64,000 nt of DNA, taken from contig NZ_ATKM01000023.1 in NCBI RefSeq assembly GCF_000418555.1, forward strand, positions 38,002-102,001, written 5' to 3'. The stretch comes from Pseudomonas sp. P818. Its GTDB lineage: Bacteria > Pseudomonadota > Gammaproteobacteria > Pseudomonadales > Pseudomonadaceae. Both the position numbers and the translations under genes were made by a program. Positions 36,362 through 44,511 of the stretch are shown here, piece after piece. The stretch's first letter is position 1; every line of letters begins with the position of its first letter. The notes under the pieces are model-generated. The model ran no database searches and was not told where the DNA came from. It saw only the letters and a program-made list of their open reading frames with translations.

Positions 36362-36807
36362 TCGCCAGAGCGAGCCTGCACACAGCGTGGTGCGCCAGCG
36401 GTGCATCGCGCTGCACGCTGGTGCACCGTGGCGCCGCAAATGCCGCCGCAGCCCTCGCCCGGGGGCCTGGAAGCCAGCGAAATCAGCCCTTGCCGCTTCG
36501 GTAATAAAACTGGCACACCCCCTGCATAAGCTAAGGCAATCCCAGTTTCGGGGACCTTGGTACAGGCAGGCCGGGGAATCCCCTTCTTTATTCACCGTGA
36601 CGGATGCGTCACATGCAGTGCGCCGCAGCCCGCTCGACGAGCACGGCGCCACCCGTTTCGGGGGCCTTGGTACAGGCAGGCCGGGGAATCCCCCTCTTTA
36701 TTCGCCGTGACGGATACGTCACATGCAGTGCGCCGCAACCCGCTCGACGAGCACGGCGCTACCCGTTTCGGGGACCTTGGTACAGGCAGGCCGGGGAATC
36801 CCCTTCT
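36362..36807. repeat. Three tandem 110-bp repeats in a convergent intergenic region
   Basis: Copies start at 36546, 36656 and 36766 (TTTCGGGG..CCTTGGTACAGG), exact period 110 bp; the third is truncated at about 42 bases, at the stop of the next gene. Each full unit holds GGGGA-A-TCCCC and the hairpin GTGACG-GATG/GATA-CGTCAC. The copies differ by a few substitutions, including a compatible change in the hairpin loop. 110 is not a multiple of three, so this is not coding. 36362-36545 holds no gene. Confidence 0.88.
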
Positions 36808-37251
36808 TTATCTGGGACGTAGCGCCAGGCGCGCACGCCAACGTCCGTCCTCTTGCGAGCCGCGCCACTCCCCCTGCAACGGGCGGGGTGACACCAACAC
36901 CAGCAGCAGATCCCGCCCGTCGCGCTCCAGGCGCCAGTTCACCAGGCCCAGCGGCAGCTTGAGCTGACCGTCACGCCCCCGTCCGTAGGCATCCTCATAG
37001 CGATACACCAATGCACCGTCGACATGCTCGACCTGCGCCTCAGGCTCACGATTGAACCAGAGCTGCAGCCCCAACTCCCACGCCTCGGCATCCTCGATGC
37101 GCAAACGGGGCGGGTCGAATACACGACCGATCATCATGCCAACGAGAAAGGCAATCAGCATCACCGACGCCATAAAACGCCAGCGCAAACGCGGCCGCGG
37201 ATCTTCTGGCGGCGTAGAATGGCGCTCGTCCCAGTGCTCGGAGTGCTGCAT
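36808..37251 (-). CDS. Uncharacterised single-pass membrane protein
   Basis: A 147-aa protein with a charged cytoplasmic leader (residues 1-23), one membrane helix (FMASVMLIAFLVGMMIGRVF) and a C-terminal domain rich in basic residues and short strands. I do not recognise the family. Its ATG (37251-37249) overlaps the ATG of trmL on the opposite strand as CATG; an ATG at 37263 has GAGG directly adjacent and is less likely. Its stop lies at the edge of the 110-bp repeat array. Confidence 0.72.
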   Translation of the reverse strand: MQHSEHWDERHSTPPEDPRPRLRWRFMASVMLIAFLVGMMIGRVFDPPRLRIEDAEAWELGLQLWFNREPEAQVEHVDGALVYRYEDAYGRGRDGQLKLPLGLVNWRLERDGRDLLLVLVSPRPLQGEWRGSQEDGRWRARLALRPR

Positions 37252-37717
37252 GTTCCACGTCATCCTCTTTCAACCGGAAATTCCGCCCAATACCGGCAAC
37301 ATTATCAGGCTGTGCGCCAACAGCGGCTGCCAACTGCACCTGATCGAGCCACTGGGTTTCGAGCTGGACGACAAACGCCTGCGTCGCGCGGGGCTGGATT
37401 ATCACGAATACGCCACGCTCAAGCGCCATCCTGACCTGCAGAGCTGCCTCGATACCCTTGGCCAGCCGCGCCTGTTCGCCTTTACCACCAAGGGTTCGCA
37501 ACCCTTCCACGAAATCGCCTACCAGCCCGGCGACGCCTTCCTGTTCGGCCCGGAAAGCCGCGGCCTGCCGGAGGACGTGCGTAACGCACTGCCGCCAGAG
37601 CAGCGCGTACGCCTGCCGATGCGCGCCGGCTGTCGCAGCCTGAACCTGTCCAACACGGTTGCAGTCACCGTTTACGAAGCCTGGCGGCAGAACGGTTTTG
37701 CCGGCGCGGGCGACTGA
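37250..37717 (+). CDS. trmL: tRNA (cytidine/uridine-2'-O)-methyltransferase TrmL
   Basis: SPOUT methyltransferase that 2'-O-methylates the wobble nucleotide of leucine tRNAs. 155 aa with PNTGNIIRLCANS near residue 13, LFGPESRGLP near 100 and the knot motif PMRAGCRSLNLSNTVAV near 122. GGAG lies seven bases before the ATG. Its start codon overlaps that of the divergent membrane protein gene, so the promoter must lie within that neighbour's coding sequence. Confidence 0.95.
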   Translation: MFHVILFQPEIPPNTGNIIRLCANSGCQLHLIEPLGFELDDKRLRRAGLDYHEYATLKRHPDLQSCLDTLGQPRLFAFTTKGSQPFHEIAYQPGDAFLFGPESRGLPEDVRNALPPEQRVRLPMRAGCRSLNLSNTVAVTVYEAWRQNGFAGAGD

Positions 37718-37792
37718 CTCCGCCGAAGTGGCCAGGCGGCAATCCGCTTCAGCCGCGAAGCCGGTTCGCGAACGAAGTCAGCCCCAGAAAGC

Positions 37793-37830
37793 AAAACGCC
37801 GCGATCCTCGTAAGGAGTCGCGGCGTTTTT
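37793..37830. terminator. Bidirectional terminator between trmL and secB
   Basis: Stem AAAACGCCGCGA/TCGCGGCGTTTT with A and T runs on either side serves both convergent genes. Confidence 0.88.
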
Positions 37831-37845
37831 GCAGCGAAACGACGC

Positions 37846-38331
37846 TTATTGAGCGTTGGTCTCGCCGGCCTGCTGCATGCGCTGCAGCTCCTGCGCGTAC
37901 AGCGCATCGAAGTTGACCGGCGACAGCATCAGGGCCGGGAAGGAACCGCGGGTCACCAGGCTGTCCAGCGCCTCACGGGCGTAAGGGAACAGGATGTTCG
38001 GGCAGAAGGCGCCGAGGGTGTGGCTCATCGAGGCAGCGTCCAGACCCTTGATCAGGAAGATGCCAGCCTGCTGCACTTCGGCGATGAAGGCGACTTCTTC
38101 GCCGTTCTTCACGGTCACCGACAGGGTCAGCACCACTTCATGGAAGTCACCTTCCAGCGCTTTCTGGCGGGTGTTCAGATCCAGACCAACGCTCGGGGTC
38201 CACTCCTGACGGAAGATTTCCGGGCTCTTCGGCGCTTCGAAGGACAGGTCCTTGACGTAGATGCGCTGCAGGGAGAATTGCGGGTTCTGCGATTCGGCAG
38301 CGGCTGCGCCGCTGTTGGCTTGCTCGGTCAT
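37846..38331 (-). CDS. secB: Protein-export chaperone SecB
   Basis: Tetrameric cytosolic chaperone that keeps preproteins unfolded and hands them to SecA. 161 aa with the conserved FSLQRIYVKDLSFEAPKSP near the N-terminus and PYAREALDSLVTRGSFPALMLSPVNFD-type ending. An AAGGAAGG precedes the ATG. Last gene of the rhodanese-grxC-secB string on the minus strand, 28 bases after grxC. Confidence 0.97.
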   Translation of the reverse strand: MTEQANSGAAAAESQNPQFSLQRIYVKDLSFEAPKSPEIFRQEWTPSVGLDLNTRQKALEGDFHEVVLTLSVTVKNGEEVAFIAEVQQAGIFLIKGLDAASMSHTLGAFCPNILFPYAREALDSLVTRGSFPALMLSPVNFDALYAQELQRMQQAGETNAQ

Positions 38332-38359
38332 GGCGTTAGCCTTCCTTAACGTTGAGGTT

Positions 38360-38620
38360 TCAAGCGGGGTTCTGCAGCAGGGCGTCGAGCTTGCCGGCGC
38401 GCTCCAGGGCATAAAGGTCGTCACAGCCACCGACATGGGTGCTGCCGATCCAGATTTGCGGTACCGAGGTACGTCCGGCCTTGCGGGTCATCTCCGCGCG
38501 CACGGCCGGCTGGCCGTCGACACGGATTTCCTCGTAATCCACCCCTTTGCTGGCCAGCAGCTGCTTGGCGCGGATGCAGTAGGGGCACCAGTCGCTGGAA
38601 TAGATGACCACGTCGGCCAT
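38360..38620 (-). CDS. grxC: Glutaredoxin 3
   Basis: An 86-aa dithiol glutaredoxin with CPYC at residues 12-15, TSVPQIWIG (cis-Pro, glutathione site) and GGCDDLYALE. Reduces disulfides with glutathione. One base separates it from the rhodanese-like gene upstream, and 28 from secB downstream, so the three are an operon. Confidence 0.96.
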   Translation of the reverse strand: MADVVIYSSDWCPYCIRAKQLLASKGVDYEEIRVDGQPAVRAEMTRKAGRTSVPQIWIGSTHVGGCDDLYALERAGKLDALLQNPA

Positions 38621-38621
38621 G

Positions 38622-39035
38622 TCACTTCACCAGCGGCAGGTTGTCGCCACGCCAGGTGGCGATGCCACCGGACAGCTTGGCGGCGGTGAAGCCGGCCTTC
38701 TTCAGCTCGCGGGCGATGCTGCCGGCGTGCTGACCCATGGCGTCGACGACGACGATGGTCTTGGCCTTGTGCTTCTCCAGCTCGGCGATGCGCGCAACCA
38801 CCTTGTCATAAGGGATGTGCAGCGAGCCGACGATATGGCCGGCGGAGAAGTCCTTCTGCGCACGCACGTCGAGCACCACGCCCTTGTCGCCGTTGACCAG
38901 CGCGGTGAGTTCGCGGCTCGACAGGCTCTGCCCGCCCTTGCGCATCTCGGTGACGATCAGCAGCACCAGCAGCACGGCGAACATGCCGCTCAGTACATAG
39001 TGATTAATGATGAATTCAATCAGGTTGGCGAACAT
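38622..39035 (-). CDS. Membrane-anchored rhodanese-like protein lacking the catalytic cysteine
   Basis: A 137-aa protein with an N-terminal helix (VLSGMFAVLLVLLIVTEM) and a rhodanese fold: LDVRAQKDFSAGHIVGSLHIPY, then KLSGGIATWRGDNLP. The active-site loop reads VVVDAMGQHAG, with no cysteine, so sulfurtransferase activity is not expected; the domain is probably a binding module. YibN-like proteins occupy this place beside secB in many gamma-proteobacteria. First gene of the operon, divergent from gpmI. Confidence 0.88.
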   Translation of the reverse strand: MFANLIEFIINHYVLSGMFAVLLVLLIVTEMRKGGQSLSSRELTALVNGDKGVVLDVRAQKDFSAGHIVGSLHIPYDKVVARIAELEKHKAKTIVVVDAMGQHAGSIARELKKAGFTAAKLSGGIATWRGDNLPLVK

Positions 39036-39182
39036 CTATATGGCCCAGGACGGTAAAATGCCGGCCAGTATACACAGCCCCACAGGTCGGCCAAACCCCG
39101 TCTGGCAGTGACGCGCCAGGCGCTTGGCCCTAAAATACCGGGCTGTTTCCTTGCCCCCTCAGACGCAGAGCGAGCCAGCTTA

Positions 39183-40715
39183 ATGAGTGCCACGCCAAAA
39201 CCCTTGGTTCTGATCATCCTCGACGGCTTCGGTCACAGCGACAACCCCGAGTACAACGCCATCCATGCTGCCAACACGCCGGTCTACGACCGCCTGCGTG
39301 CCACCTACCCGCACGGTCTGATCTCCGGCAGCGGCATGGATGTCGGCCTGCCGGACGGGCAGATGGGCAACTCCGAAGTCGGCCACATGAACCTCGGCGC
39401 CGGGCGCGTGGTGTACCAGGACTTCACCCGCGTGACCAAGGCGATTCGCGACGGCGAATTCTTCGAGAACCCCACGATCAACCAGGCTGTGGACAAGGCC
39501 GTGGCCGCCGGCAAGGCCGTGCACATCCTCGGCCTGCTTTCCGACGGCGGCGTGCACAGCCACCAGGATCACATCGTCGCCATGGCCGAACTGGCCGCCA
39601 AGCGCGGCGCCGAAAAGATCTACCTGCACGCCTTCCTCGATGGCCGAGACACGCCACCGAAAAGCGCACAACCGTCCATCGAGCTGCTCGATGCCGCCTT
39701 CGCCCGCCTCGGCAAGGGCCGCATCGCCAGCCTCACCGGTCGTTATTTCGCCATGGACCGCGACAACCGCTGGGACCGCGTCGAGCAGGCCTACCACCTG
39801 ATCGTCGACGGCGCCGGCCAGTTCAACGCCGCCAGCGCCGTGGAAGGCCTGCAGGCTGCCTACGAGCGCGGCGAGAGCGACGAGTTCGTCAAAGGCACCA
39901 CCATCGGCACGCCGGTGCAGGTGGAGGATGGCGACGCCGTGGTGTTCATGAACTTCCGCGCCGACCGCGCCCGCGAACTGACCCGCGCCTTCGTCGAGCC
40001 CGGCTTCAAGGAGTTCGAGCGCAAGCGCGCGCCGCAGGTCGGCTTCGTCATGCTCACCCAGTACGCAGCGAGCATCCCGGCGCCCGCTGCCTTCGCTCCG
40101 GAAGCGCTGACCAACGTGCTCGGCGAATACCTGGCGAAAAACGGCAAGACCCAGCTGCGCATCGCCGAGACCGAGAAATACGCCCACGTTACCTTCTTCT
40201 TCTCCGGCGGGCGCGAAGAACCGTTCGAGGGCGAAGAGCGCATCCTCATCCCCTCGCCCAACGTGGCCACCTACGATCTGAAGCCGGAAATGAGTGCGCC
40301 GGAAGTCACCGACAGGATCGTCGATGCCATCGAGAACCAGCGTTATGACGTGATCATCGTCAACTACGCCAACGGCGACATGGTCGGCCATACCGGCGTG
40401 TTCGAGGCGGCGGTCAAGGCCGTGGAGACGCTCGATACCTGCGTCGGTCGCATCACCGAGGCGCTGGAGAAGGTCGGCGGCGAGGCGCTGATCACCGCCG
40501 ACCACGGCAACGTCGAACAGATGGAAGACGAGTGCACCGGCCAGGCGCACACCGCGCACACCTGCGAGCCGGTGCCGTTCATCTACGTCGGCAAGCGCCC
40601 GGCGCGCATCCGCGAAGGCGGCGTGCTGGCCGACGTGGCGCCGACCCTGCTCAAGCTGATGGGTCTGGAACAACCGGCCGAGATGACCGGCAAGACCATC
40701 GTCGAGCTGCAGTAA
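39183..40715 (+). CDS. gpmI: 2,3-bisphosphoglycerate-independent phosphoglycerate mutase
   Basis: Interconverts 3- and 2-phosphoglycerate using a phosphoserine intermediate and two Mn ions. 510 aa; the nucleophile is Ser64 in GQMGNSEVGHMNLGAGR, metal ligands in ILDGFGH near the start and ITADHGNVEQM near the end, and AFLDGRDTPPKSA mid-protein. The start is the ATG before SATPKP. A terminator follows, separating it from the envC-like gene. Confidence 0.96.
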   Translation: MSATPKPLVLIILDGFGHSDNPEYNAIHAANTPVYDRLRATYPHGLISGSGMDVGLPDGQMGNSEVGHMNLGAGRVVYQDFTRVTKAIRDGEFFENPTINQAVDKAVAAGKAVHILGLLSDGGVHSHQDHIVAMAELAAKRGAEKIYLHAFLDGRDTPPKSAQPSIELLDAAFARLGKGRIASLTGRYFAMDRDNRWDRVEQAYHLIVDGAGQFNAASAVEGLQAAYERGESDEFVKGTTIGTPVQVEDGDAVVFMNFRADRARELTRAFVEPGFKEFERKRAPQVGFVMLTQYAASIPAPAAFAPEALTNVLGEYLAKNGKTQLRIAETEKYAHVTFFFSGGREEPFEGEERILIPSPNVATYDLKPEMSAPEVTDRIVDAIENQRYDVIIVNYANGDMVGHTGVFEAAVKAVETLDTCVGRITEALEKVGGEALITADHGNVEQMEDECTGQAHTAHTCEPVPFIYVGKRPARIREGGVLADVAPTLLKLMGLEQPAEMTGKTIVELQ

Positions 40716-40730
40716 TCGGCATAAAACAAG

Positions 40731-40767
40731 AAACGCCCCGCGCCATCAGGCCTGGGGCGTTTTTTTT
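40731..40767 (+). terminator. Terminator of gpmI
   Basis: Stem AAACGCCCC/GGGGCGTTT followed by an eight-T run, 15 bases after the gpmI stop. Confidence 0.92.
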
Positions 40768-40822
40768 GCCCGGCAGCACGGGCATACTAGGCCTCAATTC
40801 GCCCTCCGGTGTCGCCTCGCCC

Positions 40823-42073
40823 ATGCTTCGCATCCTTGCCCTGATTCTGCTCAGCAGCCTGATCGCTCCGGCCATCGCCGATCAGCGCGCCGATACCCAG
40901 CGCCAGCTGGAGGCCGCGCGCCAGGACGTCGCCGAGCTGAAGAAGCTGCTGGAGAAACTGCAGCAGGAAAAATCCGGCGTGCAGCAGCAGCTGAAGAAGA
41001 CCGAAACCGAAATGGGCGATCTGGAAAACCAGGTCAAGGAACTGCAACGCGAGCTCAAGGGCAGCGAGCAGGAAATCCAGCGCCTGGATCAGGAGAAAAA
41101 AAAACTCCAGAGCGCGCGCACTGAACAGCAACGCCTGATCGCCATCCAGGCCCGCGCCGCCTACCAGAGCGGCCGCCAGGAGTACGTCAAGCTGCTGCTC
41201 AACCAGCAGAATCCGGAAAAATTCTCACGCACCCTCACCTATTACGACTACCTCAGTCAGGCGCGTCTCGAACAGCTCTCCGCATTCAACGAGACCCTGC
41301 GCCAACTGGCCAACGTCGAACAGGAAATCACCCGCCACCAGGCCCAGCTGCAGGCGCAGAAGGCAGACCTGGATGAACGCCACGCCAAGCTCGCCGAGGC
41401 GCGCAAGGAGCGCCAGCAGGCACTGGCCAAGCTCAATCGCGACTTCGCCAGCCGCGATCAGCGACTCAAGGCACGCCAGCAGGAACAGGCCGAACTGGGC
41501 CGCGTACTCAAGACCATCGAGGAAACCCTGGCCCGCCAGGCGCGCGAAGCCGAGGAAGCGCGCAAGCGCGCACTGGCCGCTCAGAAGGCCGAGCAGGCGC
41601 GTCCGGGCCGCCAGCAAAGCAGCCAGCCCAGCGGTCCGCTGGTCAGCTCAGGCGCCGTCTACGGCGGGCCTTTCGCCAGCGCGCGCGGCAAGTTGCCGTG
41701 GCCGGTCGATGGCCGATTGGTAGCACGCTACGGAACCCCTCGCGGCGGCGACGCTCGTACTAAATGGGATGGCGTACTGATCGGTGCGCCTGCCGGCAGC
41801 CAGGTGCGCGCCGTGCATGGCGGCCGAGTGGTTTTCGCCGACTGGTTGCGTGGCGCCGGTCTGTTGGTCATTCTCGACCATGGCAATGGTTATCTGAGCC
41901 TGTACGGCCATAACCAGAGCCTGCTGAAGAACGCGGGTGACCTGGTCAAGGCCGGCGAACCCATCGCCACCGTTGGCAGCAGCGGTGGTCAGGACACATC
42001 GGCACTGTACTTCGCCATTCGCCAGAACGGTCGCCCGAGTGATCCGGCACAATGGTGCCGCGCGCAGGGATGA
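40823..42073 (+). CDS. envC: Murein hydrolase activator EnvC
   Basis: A 416-aa periplasmic protein: signal peptide (LRILALILLSSLIAPAIA), a long coiled coil over residues 20-255, a low-complexity linker and a degenerate LytM/M23 domain at the C-terminus (LPWPVDGRLVARYG, LDHGNGYLSLYGH). The first metal-binding HxxxD is replaced (TKWDGV), as in EnvC, which activates AmiA/AmiB amidases at the septum instead of cutting murein itself. The ctpA gene follows after about 47 bases. Confidence 0.92.
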   Translation: MLRILALILLSSLIAPAIADQRADTQRQLEAARQDVAELKKLLEKLQQEKSGVQQQLKKTETEMGDLENQVKELQRELKGSEQEIQRLDQEKKKLQSARTEQQRLIAIQARAAYQSGRQEYVKLLLNQQNPEKFSRTLTYYDYLSQARLEQLSAFNETLRQLANVEQEITRHQAQLQAQKADLDERHAKLAEARKERQQALAKLNRDFASRDQRLKARQQEQAELGRVLKTIEETLARQAREAEEARKRALAAQKAEQARPGRQQSSQPSGPLVSSGAVYGGPFASARGKLPWPVDGRLVARYGTPRGGDARTKWDGVLIGAPAGSQVRAVHGGRVVFADWLRGAGLLVILDHGNGYLSLYGHNQSLLKNAGDLVKAGEPIATVGSSGGQDTSALYFAIRQNGRPSDPAQWCRAQG

Positions 42074-42120
42074 TCAGGACCAGAGCCTGATAGCGCCTCA
42101 TTCATTTAGGAGTTGTCTTC

Positions 42121-43437
42121 ATGCCCCATCGCTTTCGCCCCACCTGCCTGGCTCTGGCCCTCGGGCTGCTGCTCGGCGCTCCAGCCCTGCAAGCGGCAGA
42201 GCCTGCCCCTGCGCCAGCACCGGCGGCGAGCGGCAAGGCCCCGCTGCCTCTGGATGATCTGCGTACCTTCGCCGAGGTGATGGACCGCATCAAGGCTGCC
42301 TATGTCGAGCCGGTCAGCGACAAGACCCTGCTGGAAAATGCCATCAAGGGCATGCTCAGCAACCTCGACCCGCATTCGGCCTACCTCGAGCCGGAAGCCT
42401 TCGCCGAGCTGCAGGAAAGCACCAGCGGCGAGTTCGGCGGCCTCGGCATCGAGGTCGGCATGGAGGATGGCTTCGTCAAGGTGGTATCGCCCATCGACGA
42501 CACCCCGGCATCCAAGGCCGGTATCCAGCCCGGCGACCTGATCGTCAAGATCGATGGCCAGCCGACCAAGGGCCTGTCGATGATGGAAGCCGTGGAGAAG
42601 ATGCGCGGCAAGGCCGGCAGCAAGATCGAGCTGACCCTGGTGCGTGACGGCGGCCGCCCCTTCGACCTGACCCTGACCCGCGCGGTGATCAAGGTACGCA
42701 GCGTCAAGAGCCAGATGCTCGAAGACGGCTACGGCTACCTGCGCATCTCGCAATTCCAGGTCAACACCGGCGAGGAAGTCGGCAAGGCGCTGACCAAGCT
42801 GCGCCAGGACAACGGCAACAAGAAGCTGCGCGGCCTGGTCATGGACCTGCGCAACAACCCGGGCGGTGTGCTGCAGGCCGCGGTGGAGGTGGCCGACCAT
42901 TTCCTCAAGAGCGGGTTGATCGTCTACACCGAAGGCCGCCTGGCCAACTCCGAGCTGCGCTTCAATGCCGACCCGGCCGATGCCAGCGAAGGCGTACCGC
43001 TGGTGGTGCTGATCAACGGTGGCAGCGCCTCGGCCTCGGAAATCGTCGCCGGTGCCCTTCAGGACCACAAGCGTGCGGTACTGATGGGCACCGACAGCTT
43101 CGGCAAGGGCTCGGTACAGACCGTACTGCCGCTGAACAACGACCGCGCCCTGAAGCTGACCACTGCACTGTACTTCACCCCCAACGGCCGCTCGATCCAG
43201 GCCCAGGGCATCATCCCGGACATCGAGGTGGCGCGCGCCAAGGTCACCCGTGAGCAGGACGCCGAGGGCATCAAGGAAGCCGATCTGCAAGGCCATCTGG
43301 GTAACGGCAACGGCGGTGCGGATCGCCCCAGCCGCGGTGCGCAGGCCGCTCGCACCGAGCGCCCGCAGGACGATGACTACCAGCTGAGCCAGGCCCTCAA
43401 CCTGCTCAAGGGCCTGAGCGTCACGCGCGGCAACTGA
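42121..43437 (+). CDS. ctpA: C-terminal processing protease CtpA (S41 family)
   Basis: A 438-aa secreted serine protease. Signal peptide (LALALGLLLGAPALQA), PDZ domain (DTPASKAGIQPGDLIVKIDG), then the catalytic region with Ser in NGGSASASEIVAG and the general-base Lys in DSFGKGSVQT. In Pseudomonas CtpA works with an outer-membrane partner to degrade peptidoglycan hydrolases, which fits its place directly after envC. AGGAG precedes the ATG. A strong terminator follows. Confidence 0.94.
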   Translation: MPHRFRPTCLALALGLLLGAPALQAAEPAPAPAPAASGKAPLPLDDLRTFAEVMDRIKAAYVEPVSDKTLLENAIKGMLSNLDPHSAYLEPEAFAELQESTSGEFGGLGIEVGMEDGFVKVVSPIDDTPASKAGIQPGDLIVKIDGQPTKGLSMMEAVEKMRGKAGSKIELTLVRDGGRPFDLTLTRAVIKVRSVKSQMLEDGYGYLRISQFQVNTGEEVGKALTKLRQDNGNKKLRGLVMDLRNNPGGVLQAAVEVADHFLKSGLIVYTEGRLANSELRFNADPADASEGVPLVVLINGGSASASEIVAGALQDHKRAVLMGTDSFGKGSVQTVLPLNNDRALKLTTALYFTPNGRSIQAQGIIPDIEVARAKVTREQDAEGIKEADLQGHLGNGNGGADRPSRGAQAARTERPQDDDYQLSQALNLLKGLSVTRGN

Positions 43438-43452
43438 GCCCGCCTGCAAAAG

Positions 43453-43492
43453 AAAACGCCGCAATTTCCTCGCGAGGAAATTGCGGCGTTTT
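43453..43492 (+). terminator. Terminator of ctpA
   Basis: An 18-bp perfect stem from AAAACGCCGCAATTTCCT, loop CGCG, then the complement ending in TTTT. The symmetry lets it serve both strands. Confidence 0.9.
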
Positions 43493-43621
43493 CACCTAAG
43501 CCGATCCTGACCGTTAGCGCTGCGACAGGCGGGAGGCGCCGTCACAGGCAGAGTCTTTCGCCCCTCCCCCACTCCTTCCCGGAAGCGAGAGAGGGGGCAA
43601 ACGCTGCTCTGCGACCCAGGA

Positions 43622-44377
43622 TTACAGGTAGTTCTCGGTAATGTCGTCGATGAAGCCTTCGGCACGCATCTCGTCCAGCGCTTTCTGCAGGCGCTCGATG
43701 ACCTCGTCCGGGGTGTCCTTGTTCAGTGCCAGGTAAAGCTCGGCGTCATTGAAACGCAGCACGGTGTTGAGGCCGCTGACGTCTTCCTGCTTGGCCAGGT
43801 AGCGACCGACCGGATCGGTGGTGGCCCACAGGTCGATCTGTCCGCGCACCAGCTTCTTCACATTCTCCTGATCCCGCAGGGCGTTGATCGGCTGCAGACC
43901 CTGGCTTTCCAGATGCTGGCTGACCGCATCGTTCTTGTAGGCACCGACGCGGTACTTGGCAGCATCCTGCAGGCTCGACACCTTGATGTCGTTGCCCGGC
44001 GCCGCGAGCAGCACCCAGCCGGTCTTGGCCAACGGACCAACCCACTTGAACAGCGGTTTGCGCTCTTCGGTGTAGGTGGTGGAGAACAGGCCGTAGTTGG
44101 GCTTGTCCAGAGTCAGGCGATAGAGACGATCCCAGGGGAAGCGCAGGGTCAGGGTGTAATCGATACCGGCGCGCTTGAACATCTCGCGCACGACGTCGGC
44201 ACTGATGCCGTCGATCGAGTCGTCACGGGCGAAGTTCTTGTCATCGATCGCCATGTTGAAGGGCGGGAAGTTCTCGGTCAGCAGCACCACCTTGTAGTCA
44301 GACGGCAGCTCCGCATGGGCGAAGCCGGAGACGAGAAACAGGGCGACGAACAGGCTTTTCTTCAGAGTATTCAGCAT
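43622..44377 (-). CDS. Orphan periplasmic amino-acid-type solute-binding protein 1
   Basis: A 251-aa secreted protein (signal peptide ending VSGFAHA) of the SBP_bac_3 family. It shares the unusual signature LLTENFPPFNM and RFPWDRLYRLTL, LFKWVGPLA, RGQIDLWATTDPVGRYLAKQE and ALNKDTPDEV with the next two genes. There is no permease or ATPase beside it, so it either uses a distant transporter or works as a sensor or ligand buffer. It is the last of three tandem copies. Confidence 0.85.
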   Translation of the reverse strand: MLNTLKKSLFVALFLVSGFAHAELPSDYKVVLLTENFPPFNMAIDDKNFARDDSIDGISADVVREMFKRAGIDYTLTLRFPWDRLYRLTLDKPNYGLFSTTYTEERKPLFKWVGPLAKTGWVLLAAPGNDIKVSSLQDAAKYRVGAYKNDAVSQHLESQGLQPINALRDQENVKKLVRGQIDLWATTDPVGRYLAKQEDVSGLNTVLRFNDAELYLALNKDTPDEVIERLQKALDEMRAEGFIDDITENYL

Positions 44378-44511
44378 AAGACGTACCGCTCGCGTGATTT
44401 ATGGTGATGGCTAGCGGCATCCCTGCATGGGCCCGAGCCCGTTGATTGGCACTCAGTGGCTTTGCCGTCCATGGCAAGCGACCGGCTCGTGGCCGGCCGC
44501 GTGTTCGGTGC

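Noticed and set aside
36546..36807. CRISPR array
   Set aside because: The unit is 110 bp and repeats as a whole; there are no short repeats separated by unique spacers and no cas genes.
36557..36967. A 136-codon plus-strand frame across the repeats
   Set aside because: The 110-bp period is not divisible by three, so each copy is read in a different frame; composition is arbitrary and it overlaps the 3' end of the minus-strand membrane protein gene.
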